Program-made: the position numbers and the translations under genes
In this document: piece after piece, positions 29,113 to 37,063 of the stretch
Layout of the letters: each line of letters starts with the position of its first letter
How positions within the stretch are numbered: the stretch's first letter is position 1
NCBI RefSeq assembly: GCF_014193255.1
Contig: NZ_JACHZB010000002.1
Span: forward strand, 620,001-684,000
Length of the DNA: 64,000 nucleotides
Reading direction: 5' to 3'
DNA from: Rhizobium sp. BK196
GTDB lineage: Bacteria > Pseudomonadota > Alphaproteobacteria > Rhizobiales > Rhizobiaceae
The notes under the pieces: model-generated
What the model saw: the letters and a program-made list of their open reading frames with translations, nothing else
Told to the model about the DNA's origin: nothing
Database searches by the model: none

Positions 29113-29772
29113 TCAGCTTTCCTCCTTCGCAGGATGAGGATCGGGCTTCAGCTCGTGCAGGCGGTGAATGCCGGGCATCTCGATGAAGCCGCCGAGGCTG
29201 CGGACGGCCCGCAGCCACAGCCGGATGTTTGGATAGGGATCGAGCGAGATGCCGCCATCGGGGGCGAGCGCGACGTAAGGGAAGCAGGCGATATCGGCGA
29301 TCGTGGCGCGGTTCGATGCCAGGAAGCGCATACCGCGAAGCTGCTGTTCGAAGAGACCAGCCTCCAGCTCGCGCAGCGCGGCGATGCCCTGGGCCTGCAG
29401 GGTCTCGATATTGCCGGGGCGCAGGAGCATTTCATGCAGCCGCGCGCCGCCGAGATTGGCCGTCAGCCGATGCGAGAAGGAAAGCCACTGCTGCACCTGC
29501 GCCGTCTCTTCAGGCTTACCGTTGCCCAGCCATTCCCGGGCGCTTTGGGCGGCGAGATAGGCTAGGATGGCCGAGGATTCCGTCAGGACGAGATCGCCAT
29601 CCACAAGGATCGGGATGGAACCTGCCGGATTGAGCGCCAGGAGTTCTGGACGACGATGTTCGATGCCGGGATGAAAATCGACCGGGCGGATATCCAGCTT
29701 GATGCCGAGGATCGCTGCCATCAGGCGGACCTTGTAGCAGCTCGGCGAGAGAATGTAGTCGTAGAGCTTCAT
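29113..29772 (-). CDS. Glutathione S-transferase homologue, possibly an oxygenase assembly subunit
   Basis: A 219-residue GST-fold protein. The thioredoxin-like N-terminal domain (MKLYDYILSPSCYKVRLM) has SPSCYKVR at the usual active-site position and the cis-Pro/ESSAIL glutathione site (VLTESSAILAYLA). The helical C-terminal domain ends near 205. It overlaps the oxygenase gene by 4 nt. In the P. putida N7-demethylase NdmCDE, a GST homologue (NdmE) is a structural partner of a Rieske-less oxygenase. The same company here suggests that role rather than detoxification. That is inference from gene order. Confidence 0.85.
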   Translation of the reverse strand: MKLYDYILSPSCYKVRLMAAILGIKLDIRPVDFHPGIEHRRPELLALNPAGSIPILVDGDLVLTESSAILAYLAAQSAREWLGNGKPEETAQVQQWLSFSHRLTANLGGARLHEMLLRPGNIETLQAQGIAALRELEAGLFEQQLRGMRFLASNRATIADIACFPYVALAPDGGISLDPYPNIRLWLRAVRSLGGFIEMPGIHRLHELKPDPHPAKEES

Positions 29773-30617
29773 TGCGCGACCAACTGTGCGCCGTAGGTGT
29801 AATTATGGCGCTTGAGCCAGCGCCGATAGGCGACCGAGGTCAGGTCGGCCCTCGTCGGGATTTCCATGCCGGGATCGAGCGGCAGCAGGGCCGGGATCTG
29901 GTTCTCAAGGATCGAGCGATCCTGCAGGAAGATCATCTGCTGAAAATGGATGAGGTCTGTCATTGGTGTCACGTCATCAAAGAGGGCCATCCACGGCCAT
30001 ACGTCGCAAAGGTCTTCCGCAAGCGGCTGCACGAAGAGCGTAATGACATCCCATTCGCCCGGCCGGGGAGGGCAGGTCTTGTAGAGCACCGAGCAGGTCG
30101 GTGCCGGCACGCGGTACATATATTCAGTCGTGATCCCGCCGCTCGCCGACTTGGCGGCCTGCGGCTGATAGAATTTTACCTGGGTCGCCCAGACCTCGTC
30201 TTCGTCCTCGCGGATCTCGACCTTGTAATTCTCGACTTCCGTGTGCGGCTCGGCGCCGAGAATATCGGTGTGAACAAACGGGAAATGGGCGATGTCGAGA
30301 AAATTCTCCACCGCGCGCAGCGGCGAGCAGCGCACACGTACCACGCCGACGTCGACAAAACGGCGGCCGGGTTGATCCGCCTCTGGAATGGCAAAAAGTT
30401 CCTTGGCGGGATTGCCGAGGGAGGACCAGACATGGCCGTAGCGGACACGGACCGGCAGGCTGCGCCCATCGGTAGATGTCACCCGCGCATTGCCATCGGG
30501 CGTGCGCGCCACTTCGATGGGTTCACCCATTAAAGCGGTTTTCGTTCCTGCCTCGGTCAGTTGGGAAAAAAGGCCGACTGGATACCACTCGTTGATCATC
30601 GCAGCAGCCTTCGTCAT
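29769..30617 (-). CDS. Rieske-less oxygenase catalytic subunit (non-haem iron domain only)
   Basis: A 282-residue protein matching the C-terminal catalytic part of Rieske oxygenase alpha subunits. The iron site is clear: Asn105, Asp108, His111 and His116 in ENFLDIAHFPFVH (D-x2-H-x4-H), and a carboxylate in FLQDRSILENQ for the third ligand. The N-terminus (MINEWYPVG) resembles the start of a full alpha subunit, but the C-x-H...C-x2-H cluster motif is absent. The Rieske centre is encoded separately by the preceding overlapping gene. Electrons must therefore pass from that protein. A likely reaction is N-demethylation or hydroxylation of a purine. No reductase gene is present nearby. Confidence 0.88.
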   Translation of the reverse strand: MTKAAAMINEWYPVGLFSQLTEAGTKTALMGEPIEVARTPDGNARVTSTDGRSLPVRVRYGHVWSSLGNPAKELFAIPEADQPGRRFVDVGVVRVRCSPLRAVENFLDIAHFPFVHTDILGAEPHTEVENYKVEIREDEDEVWATQVKFYQPQAAKSASGGITTEYMYRVPAPTCSVLYKTCPPRPGEWDVITLFVQPLAEDLCDVWPWMALFDDVTPMTDLIHFQQMIFLQDRSILENQIPALLPLDPGMEIPTRADLTSVAYRRWLKRHNYTYGAQLVAQ

Positions 30618-31255
30618 GCGACCTCCTTCTGCCGCGATTCCGCCTGCCGACGCACCGCTTCGGCGACACGGGACGCCGTGACACGGTCCGCCGGGCTGCG
30701 GCCCTGCTCGATCAGCAGGTGAATGAGCGTGCAGTCAGCTTGCTCAGTCGGCAGCAGCCTGATCCATGGAGAGTGCGCGATATGGATAAGCCCATCGGCG
30801 CCGGCTTTGGAGCCAGCCGCCGATTCAATGGCCGAAATATCAGCGTCTGCCGTCATCGAGCGCAGCGGAACGAGATCGGTAAAGCGTGGCGGCTGTTCCG
30901 CCGGCTCTCCGACAGTTACCCAGATGATACCAGCCGATTCCTCGACCTTGTGGACCGCGACACGGATCGTTTCCGGCGGCACAAGATCGGGATGGGCAGG
31001 GATGCGAATGCAGGTTCCTGCAGGAGAATAGCTCCAGCCATGATAAATACAGGAGAGTGACTCGCCGCGCACGAAGCCATGGGACAAACGCATCCCGCGA
31101 TGCGGACAGCGATCCGACGATGCCGACACACGCCCGGACTGACTGCGCCAGAGGGCGATCGATCCTGCTGGTATCCACGCTGGCATGACGGTTGCCGACG
31201 GCAGATCAGCAGAAAGGGCGACAGGCGTCCACGAGCCGGCCGTATCAGATGGCAT
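30614..31255 (-). CDS. Stand-alone Rieske [2Fe-2S] protein
   Basis: A 213-residue protein with one Rieske domain. The cluster ligands are Cys50-x-His52 (DRCPHRGM) and Cys69-x2-His72 (CIYHGWSYSPAG), the spacing of oxygenase-type Rieske centres. The C-terminal 90 residues are not a catalytic domain; they contain IHIAHSPWIRLLP, reminiscent of a residual oxygenase region, and a charged tail. It is the first gene of the eight-gene leftward operon and overlaps the catalytic subunit gene by 4 nt. Together the two make up what is normally a single alpha subunit. Confidence 0.88.
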   Translation of the reverse strand: MPSDTAGSWTPVALSADLPSATVMPAWIPAGSIALWRSQSGRVSASSDRCPHRGMRLSHGFVRGESLSCIYHGWSYSPAGTCIRIPAHPDLVPPETIRVAVHKVEESAGIIWVTVGEPAEQPPRFTDLVPLRSMTADADISAIESAAGSKAGADGLIHIAHSPWIRLLPTEQADCTLIHLLIEQGRSPADRVTASRVAEAVRRQAESRQKEVA

Positions 31256-31356
31256 GACCTTTACTTCCTCAATTTTACCAATGCTTTAGCGCCGCTGGCC
31301 GCGCACTGTTGCCGAGCTTGCGGCGTCAGTGATCAGAGGCTTGCATAAAAAAATCG

Positions 31357-31370
31357 CATTGGCAACAATG
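31357..31370. promoter_or_regulatory. Inverted repeat upstream of the purine-like operon
   Basis: CATTG-GCAA-CAATG is a short perfect dyad in AT-rich DNA about 100 nt before the first gene of the leftward operon. It is a possible operator; no regulator gene is encoded within the operon. Confidence 0.25.
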
Positions 31371-31405
31371 ATTAAATAAAGGGCACAGGATCAATGCCGC
31401 CTGCG

Positions 31406-31705
31406 CTACCGTGTGTCGGCGGGATCTACAATCCTGCGCTGAATCTCCTCCACCCAAACGTCGATCGGGCCAAGCGAACATCCCATTTCAAGCATGTCGA
31501 TCAGCTCTATCGGGCCTGCGACCTCGAGTTCGATTCGGTCGGCGCCGGTGTGAATGAAATCCTGGGATAGTCCGAGCTTATCGGCATGGCGGCGGATCCA
31601 CGAGACGAACGATGCGGCATTGACCTCGCCGAGGATCGTCATTCGCTCGTGCAATTCGCCCCCCTGCCGTCCCTGTATCACTGATTTATCTCTTGTTTCA
31701 TTCAT
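31406..31705 (-). CDS. Acylphosphatase-like protein lacking catalytic residues
   Basis: A 99-residue protein. Residues 22-85 follow the acylphosphatase pattern (ILGEVNAASFVSWIRRHADK, then LGL, then IELEVAGP). In active enzymes the loop is GxVQGVxFR and the second site GWVxN. Here the loop reads GEVNAASFV, so the phosphate-binding Arg is Val34, and His52 stands in place of the catalytic Asn. It is therefore probably inactive and may bind a ligand or partner. It stands alone between the purine-like operon and the DUF763 gene. The start at 31705 is chosen because it begins just before the domain; the ribosome-binding site is weak. Confidence 0.7.
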   Translation of the reverse strand: MNETRDKSVIQGRQGGELHERMTILGEVNAASFVSWIRRHADKLGLSQDFIHTGADRIELEVAGPIELIDMLEMGCSLGPIDVWVEEIQRRIVDPADTR

Positions 31706-31802
31706 GATGACAGCATAGTGGCAATGAAAGCGCCATGACAACCGGCATGGGCGGTGAGCCGGCAGCATATCTGGCCCCGGCGCCCCATCTGCACGCTCGC
31801 AA

Positions 31803-33095
31803 TCAGCGGCGGCTTGTGTGGTGCGGCGGCGCTGCATCCACTGGCATATCTTCCGTTGGCGGCTCCCAGCCGAAGACGCTTCGGCCGCCGAAGGTCGAGG
31901 ATTGCCGAAATTCGCCGGCCACGATCTCCTTGAGGTCTGGGCCGGTGACATAGCGCTCCAGGCTGCGCGACTGGTCGTCGAGCCGGCGCAAGGCCTGCAG
32001 CTCCTCCTCGCGGCCGAGCCTACCTTTCATGACTGCCGATTTCATCACATTGATGGTTTCGTCATAAACCTTGAGCGGCACAGGGAAGGGGTGCCTGTCC
32101 TTGCCGCCGTGAGCGATCGAAAAGCGGGCGGGATCGGAGAAGCGGCAGGGCGCGCCATGCACGACTTCGGCAACGAGCGCCAGCGCCTTGACCGTGCGGG
32201 CACCAACGCCCGGCACGAGAAGCAAATCCTCGAAATCGACCGGTCCGCGATCGGCAGCCGCGGCAAGATTGCCATGCAAACGCCGCATGTTGACGTCGCT
32301 TTCGCGCACATCGTGATGTGCGGGCATGAAGAGATGCGGCAGCATCAGCTGTCCGGCTGACTCCGGCAAGGGTGCAGGATCGGCGGCCGGGGCAAGGGCG
32401 GCAGCCTCGCGGATAATGCGGTCCGGCCCAAGAGCTGCGAGAAGATCGAGCTGGTCGTGGCGGGATTTTTCCGCGCGCCGGTCGGCGAGATTGATGATTT
32501 CGCCCTGAGACCGGCCTTCGATGGCCGCATGCGGGGAATTGACGAAGCTTTCCAATCCTTCCGAGAACCAGTGATAGCGCCGCGCCTGACGCTTGTCGCC
32601 ATTCATGCCTTGCTGAACGATCACCCAATGGCCGTCATCAGCGACGATGAAGCCGTGAAGATAGAGGTCGAAACCATCCTGGACGGCTGCACTGTCCACT
32701 TTGGCGACCAGCCGGCTCGTCTTGGCAAGGACAGCGCCATCCAACCCCGTCCGTTCGCCGATCGCCATCAGTTCATCCGGCGTCTTGCGCGATTGCGCGC
32801 CGCGGCCGCCGCAGACATGCAGTCCGAGTTCCCTCGAAAGCGGCTTCAGCCCGCGCTTCAATGCTCCCAAAACACTGGTCGTAATTCCCGAAGAATGCCA
32901 GTCCATGCCCATGACGGCACCGAAGGACTGGAACCAGAAAGGATGGGCAAGCCGGCGCAGGAATTCGTCACGCCCGTAGTGGTGAACGATGGCTTCGGTT
33001 ATCAGCGCACCGAGCGTCGTCATACGGTTGCCCAGCCATGGTGGCACGCGCCCTCCGTGAAGGGGGAGGTCGGCGCTGCCCGCTCTTTGCGACAT
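31803..33095 (-). CDS. DUF763 protein with helix-hairpin-helix motif
   Basis: A 430-residue protein of the DUF763 family, which occurs in archaea and scattered bacteria and has no firm function. Family stretches are GSADLPLHGGRVPPWLG at the N-terminus, HPFWFQSFGAVMGMDWHSSG, and YHWFSEGLESFVNSPHAAI near 175. At about 287-311, DFEDLLLVPGVGARTVKALA is a helix-hairpin-helix, which suggests non-specific DNA or RNA binding. The start at 33095 has GAGGA about 4 nt upstream; a longer frame to 33143 has none. It appears to be a single-gene transcript. Confidence 0.88.
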   Translation of the reverse strand: MSQRAGSADLPLHGGRVPPWLGNRMTTLGALITEAIVHHYGRDEFLRRLAHPFWFQSFGAVMGMDWHSSGITTSVLGALKRGLKPLSRELGLHVCGGRGAQSRKTPDELMAIGERTGLDGAVLAKTSRLVAKVDSAAVQDGFDLYLHGFIVADDGHWVIVQQGMNGDKRQARRYHWFSEGLESFVNSPHAAIEGRSQGEIINLADRRAEKSRHDQLDLLAALGPDRIIREAAALAPAADPAPLPESAGQLMLPHLFMPAHHDVRESDVNMRRLHGNLAAAADRGPVDFEDLLLVPGVGARTVKALALVAEVVHGAPCRFSDPARFSIAHGGKDRHPFPVPLKVYDETINVMKSAVMKGRLGREEELQALRRLDDQSRSLERYVTGPDLKEIVAGEFRQSSTFGGRSVFGWEPPTEDMPVDAAPPHHTSRR

Positions 33096-33311
33096 GCTTC
33101 CTCTTTCTGCCTGCGATCTGCTGTGATGGATCGGATCACCCAATAAAACAGCTATCCGTCAAAATCGCGGCGATGGCAATAAATTCCCATCTCCGAGAGC
33201 CCTGTCCGCTGCACCAGCAAATTAGCGCCTAAAAATGCGATTTTCGACCTGTTGGCGGAACCGAAGCGCGGCGTTCCTAATTTCTATACGGACGGAATGG
33301 GAGATCGCGTC

Positions 33312-33890
33312 ATGAAGTCGTTTGCTGCACCATTCATATGTCTGGCAGCGGTCGGGGCCGTTCTGGCTGGCAGTCTCGGGTTTGTTTCCTATGGGTTCCG
33401 CGGTCCGGAACCACATCATTTCGCTAATCTCGATGCACCGCTTTGGACGACGACACCAAGGCGCGTTGATCCCAGAACGCAGGATTACGAGCGCCTTCCA
33501 CCTCTTCAAGCCACGGCCGACGCCTCGTCTTCAACACCGGCCAATCTCGTCGGCGTGTCGGCCATTGCACCGCCTGACCCAACCGTGACGGGGGCAATTG
33601 AGCAGCCGACGCAGGAGTGGATGGCCGACAGCCGCCATCTCAGCCGGTGCCAGCAACGCTATCGATCTTATAACGTCGCCGACAATACATACCAGCCTCT
33701 TGACGGCGGCCCCCGGAAGCCCTGCGTGATCGAAGAAAGGGAGCTTTCCGTCGGACTGCCTGCTGCATATCCAAGCCCCGACCCACATATGTCATGGTGC
33801 GCCGCCCGCTATAATTCCTATCGTGCTTCGGATAATACCTACCAGCCTTTCAGCGGACCAAGGCGCCAGTGCGTTTCCCCCGTCATCTGA
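33312..33890 (+). CDS. Exported protein with two BA14K-like repeats
   Basis: A 192-residue protein. An N-terminal hydrophobic stretch ([20 protein letters not shown]) is a signal peptide or membrane anchor. A Pro/Thr-rich linker (about 35-105) is followed by two related motifs: [20 protein letters not shown] near 120 and [20 protein letters not shown] near 170, each closed by a Cys. These match the core of the BA14K family of rhizobial/Brucella surface proteins, where one copy is usual. GGGAGA lies 6 nt before the ATG at 33312. It is probably periplasmic or surface-exposed. No function is proven for this family beyond the Brucella 14-kDa immunoreactive protein. Confidence 0.8.
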   Translation: MKSFAAPFICLAAVGAVLAGSLGFVSYGFRGPEPHHFANLDAPLWTTTPRRVDPRTQDYERLPPLQATADASSSTPANLVGVSAIAPPDPTVTGAIEQPTQEWMADSRHLSRCQQRYRSYNVADNTYQPLDGGPRKPCVIEERELSVGLPAAYPSPDPHMSWCAARYNSYRASDNTYQPFSGPRRQCVSPVI

Positions 33891-34075
33891 GCGGCGCCGT
33901 TATTCTCCTATGAGAAGATTGCGTGCTTGGGAGCTACTATTGCTCGTGATCCCGGACCAAAGTCCCAGACCGTCTGGTACCTATGTCCGACCGCCTTGCA
34001 ATTTCGGAACAAGCGGTCAATCTCATGCTTCTGTTCCCGATAGAACAGGCTGGATGAGGCACAAGGCAAAGGACG

Positions 34076-34585
34076 ATGGTGATCTCGAAACGTAATTTCC
34101 TGAAGGGCTGCGGCGCGAGTGTTTTTGCCGTCGCGACGCTTGCACCGCTGAAGATCGAGGTCACGGGTACGTTTCCCTCACTCGCCATTCAGGCCGCATT
34201 CGCAAAGAACGAAAACGGCAATGGCGGGGGGAATGGAAACGGCAATGGCGGTAATGGCGGCGGTAATGGAAACGGCAGCGGCGGAGGAAATGGAAGCGGT
34301 AATGGCGGGGGTGGCGGTAACGGTAATTCGGGCGGCAACGGCAATAGCAGTGGTGGCGGCCGATCGGGCTCGACCGGAACCGGTAGTACGGACAATGCGC
34401 CCTCGATATCAGGAGCGCGCGCGACTGAAGATACGGACGGCTCGATCGATATCCGGCATACGAATGGAATAACCGAAACGCTTCGTGCTGGACGCTATAT
34501 CATGAAGGACTCGAAAGGCCGCACGATCATCAACAGGCGGGCGACATCTGCTGATAGTACGCGGCTCACGCGGCTCCTGCGCTAA
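34076..34585 (+). CDS. Gly/Asn-rich exported low-complexity protein
   Basis: A 169-residue protein in three parts. The N-terminus has SKRNFLKG followed by a hydrophobic stretch, which resembles a Tat signal with Lys-Arg in place of Arg-Arg. About residues 44-95 are almost only Gly, Asn and Ser (encoded at about 34210-34370, with repeated GGNGNG units). A polar C-terminal part (DTDGSIDIRHTNGITETLRA ... GRYIMKDSKGRTIINRR) may be a small folded domain. The 3' end overlaps the convergent response-regulator gene by 4 nt. It is perhaps a surface or matrix protein. I know no described family for it. Confidence 0.72.
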   Translation: MVISKRNFLKGCGASVFAVATLAPLKIEVTGTFPSLAIQAAFAKNENGNGGGNGNGNGGNGGGNGNGSGGGNGSGNGGGGGNGNSGGNGNSSGGGRSGSTGTGSTDNAPSISGARATEDTDGSIDIRHTNGITETLRAGRYIMKDSKGRTIINRRATSADSTRLTRLLR

Positions 34586-35202
34586 CGTTTTTCGCGCCAC
34601 CGCAAGGCAGCTTCCGTCCTGTTCGTGACGCCGAGTTTCGTCAGAATCTGGGTCATATGATGCTTTACCGTTTTTTCCTGTAGATCGAGACGTAAGCCGA
34701 TGTGCTTGTTTGAAAGGCCTTGCGCAACGAGGTCCATCACCTCGCGTTCCCGCGGGGTAAGTGTGTCCCTGTCCGATGCCTGGCCGCTCAACGAATATTC
34801 CATGACTTTGGCCGACATTGTCGGGGAGACGTAGCGGGTTCCCTTGAAGACGGTGCGGATCGCTTCCGCCAGGCCGCGGGAACCGACCCCCTTGAGAATG
34901 TACCCCTTTGCTCCGCGCTGCAGGGCGTCGACGAGCGTATCGACTTCCTCTGAAGCCGTGAGCATGAGGATTTTGGTATCCGGGCTTAAGGAAAGGATAT
35001 CGTCGATGACCGAAAGCCCGTTCCCAGGCATCGACACATCGAGCAGCAGCACGTCCGGACGGCTATCGGCGGCGATCATTGCGGCATCGGATGTGTTGGC
35101 GCCTTCTCCGACAACAACAAAATCGCTGACCTCGGAGAGGCTGCGGGTCACCCCTTCGCGAAACAGGGGATGGTCGTCCACGACGCCGATTTTGATGGGC
35201 AC
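34582..35202 (-). CDS. NarL/FixJ-family response regulator
   Basis: A 206-residue two-component regulator. The receiver domain (about 4-120) has VVDDHPLF acidic residues, the phosphoacceptor Asp in LLLDVSMPGNGL near 55, and the switch Lys in GAKGYILKG near 103. The LuxR-type helix-turn-helix (about 142-200) includes LTPREREVMDLVAQGLSNKH. It lies 4 nt after the kinase gene, so the pair is one operon. The partner kinase is of the matching NarX/DegS type. Its targets are unknown; the divergent polysaccharide genes and the exported low-complexity protein nearby are candidates. Confidence 0.95.
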   Translation of the reverse strand: MPIKIGVVDDHPLFREGVTRSLSEVSDFVVVGEGANTSDAAMIAADSRPDVLLLDVSMPGNGLSVIDDILSLSPDTKILMLTASEEVDTLVDALQRGAKGYILKGVGSRGLAEAIRTVFKGTRYVSPTMSAKVMEYSLSGQASDRDTLTPREREVMDLVAQGLSNKHIGLRLDLQEKTVKHHMTQILTKLGVTNRTEAALRWREKR

Positions 35203-35206
35203 TATT

Positions 35207-36595
35207 CTATTCCTCCACTTCCATAGGCGAAAAGGTCATGATGACGGTCGTACCACCTTCGCCGGTTCTTATGTCGAATTCCCCGCCAAGGCTATCGATA
35301 CGCTCTTTGAGTCCCACCAGACCGAGGCTCGTCGGCCTCACCTGCGTCGGATCGAAACCCTCGCCCTGGTCACTGACCTCGATGCGGACGGCGCCGCCGT
35401 GTGATATTGCCCTGACAGCCTGCTGAACGCCGCCGCCATGGCGATAAGCATTGTTGAGTGCCTCTTGAATGAAGCGGTAGATACAAATCTTGAGAGCGGG
35501 GGCAAGTTCTGGATCGTCCTCGTCAATTGTCGTATCGACCGCGGTTTTGGTCTTCTGCTGGTGGGCTTCAACAACGCGTTTCACGATCTCCGTAATCGAA
35601 GCCTTCTCGATTTGCGGCAGGACCAGACCTTTGCAGATATCGCGGATCTCCTTCATCGCTTCGGCAAGGCTCGAACGGATCCAGGAAAGTTCCTTCTCGC
35701 GCGTCTCCGGCAGGGTGGCGGCATCGATCAGCAGGTCGCTGTCGAGACGCAGCGAGGCATAGGCGATGTGCTGGGCGGGGCCGTCATGCAGATCGGCGCC
35801 GATGCCGCGCAAATAGGTCTCGTTCAAGGCTGCGGCGCGCTGGGAGGACAATTGAAGTCTGCGTTGCAGGCCGCGATTTTCGGCGAGAAGTGCGGAGAGT
35901 TCGTCCACTCTGGCCTTTAGGGCTTCGCGCTGGACCTCGATCGTATGGCTGCCGCGAAAGACGAGAATGGAGAGAACGAGGAAGAAGATTGCGGTCAGGC
36001 CGGCAACAGCCAGCCAGCTCCAGAGCCGTGCTCGCGCGAGGCTGTCTTCCAGCCCTTCGGCTGTCTCATAAAATTCAAGCACGGCCACAGCCTCTCCGGA
36101 CCAAGGCTGCAAAACAGGATTGTAAATTTCCATGAGCGCCCTGCCGAGACTACGCTCCTTGGCGCTTTCGGGGTCGCTTGCGACTTCGTAACGTGCGACC
36201 AGCGAGCCTGCAAATGCTTGGGCAAGCTTGCCATTGACCGGAAATGCCTTTCCCACCAGTTCCTTTTCATTGGAATAGAGGATCGTACCGTCACGACGCC
36301 ATAGCTTGAAGGACACGAGACGCCGGCCGAGGGCGCCCTGTCCGAGCGTTTCGTCGAGCGCCTGAGCGCTTGCTTCGTCTAGCAGTGATTCCTTCTGCAT
36401 GTCCGGAAGCAAGGGCGCGACGACGCTATCGACATAGAGCGCCGTTGCGGCCCCGGAATTGTGAATGACGGCATCCTCGATGAGGTGGGTGACGATAAGC
36501 CCTATGACGAACATCGCGCCAAGGGAAACGAGCCCTCCCATGATGAGGAATTGGGAGGCGAGGGAGCGGGCATTCCAGCGTATGAGCCAGTTCAT
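35207..36595 (-). CDS. Membrane sensor histidine kinase (HisKA_3 type)
   Basis: A 462-residue sensor kinase. A first membrane helix (about 10-35, FLIMGGLVSLGAMFVIGLIV), a periplasmic sensor region of about 150 residues and a second helix (near 185-205) precede a coiled segment. The dimerisation/phosphoacceptor motif is IGADLHDGPAQHIA (His near 275). The ATPase domain has EALNNAYRHGGG and GLVGLKERIDSLGG. ATG 36595 is preferred to an upstream in-frame TTG at 36625. The sensor has no domain I recognise. Its operon starts with the small membrane protein upstream. Confidence 0.93.
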   Translation of the reverse strand: MNWLIRWNARSLASQFLIMGGLVSLGAMFVIGLIVTHLIEDAVIHNSGAATALYVDSVVAPLLPDMQKESLLDEASAQALDETLGQGALGRRLVSFKLWRRDGTILYSNEKELVGKAFPVNGKLAQAFAGSLVARYEVASDPESAKERSLGRALMEIYNPVLQPWSGEAVAVLEFYETAEGLEDSLARARLWSWLAVAGLTAIFFLVLSILVFRGSHTIEVQREALKARVDELSALLAENRGLQRRLQLSSQRAAALNETYLRGIGADLHDGPAQHIAYASLRLDSDLLIDAATLPETREKELSWIRSSLAEAMKEIRDICKGLVLPQIEKASITEIVKRVVEAHQQKTKTAVDTTIDEDDPELAPALKICIYRFIQEALNNAYRHGGGVQQAVRAISHGGAVRIEVSDQGEGFDPTQVRPTSLGLVGLKERIDSLGGEFDIRTGEGGTTVIMTFSPMEVEE

Positions 36596-36653
36596 TTCCG
36601 ACCTGAGTTGCGACGATTCAATCAAACTATCGCATTGGCTGGACTTTTCCAGC

Positions 36654-36824
36654 TCACTTGACCTCGATGACGTCGGCGCCCGGGACTTTGGCGGTCAACT
36701 GGCTCGTGTCGCCAGACATGACCGTACCGAAGACATAGAGCATGGCGGCAAGGAAGATGACGAGCGCCGCCAGGGAGGCATTCCATGCGCTGGAAATTGC
36801 CGGGATTTCGTTCCTGTCGTCCAT
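36654..36824 (-). CDS. 56-residue single-pass membrane protein upstream of the kinase
   Basis: A short gene of 57 codons starting MDDRNEIPAISSAWNASLAA. Residues 15-36 form one hydrophobic helix (SLAALVIFLAAMLYVFG), followed by a polar tail ending ADVIEVK, predicted outside the cytoplasm. A strong site (AAGAGGAG) lies 7 nt before its ATG. It ends 58 nt before the kinase ATG (28 nt before the alternative TTG) in the same direction, so it is probably the first gene of the two-component operon. It is too short for common gene-calling limits. A role as a kinase accessory or modulator is inferred from position. Confidence 0.7.
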   Translation of the reverse strand: MDDRNEIPAISSAWNASLAALVIFLAAMLYVFGTVMSGDTSQLTAKVPGADVIEVK

Positions 36825-37063
36825 GACCGAACTCCTCTTTTGACAGAGAGTCGAACGGTGTGGGAGATCGTGCGTTCCGGATCTGGGACTTCAGTCCGAG
36901 CGTCGTCAGACGAAGGTCGGAGGCGACCCGACTGAATGCGTTGCGGCGGGCGGGTATTGGTTCCTCGGCAGCGGGATGTGAATGCCCGCAATGGCAGCTG
37001 CCGCCCGCCGCTATCGAATGGCTGCCGAGCTAGCTGTATCCACGCCAGTCGATAGCGCTGCCG

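Noticed and set aside
31741..31802. Possible upstream extension of the acylphosphatase-like gene
   Set aside because: The frame stays open to 31951 but runs antiparallel through the end of the DUF763 gene region and has no start better than 31705.
34210..34370. Repeat array possibly resembling a CRISPR or satellite
   Set aside because: The repeats are short GGNGNG-type codons of the Gly/Asn-rich protein with no spacers, so they are coding low complexity.
36465..36935. Open frame of 156 codons on the plus strand
   Set aside because: Antisense to the kinase 5' end and to the 56-aa membrane protein; no ribosome-binding site or domain.
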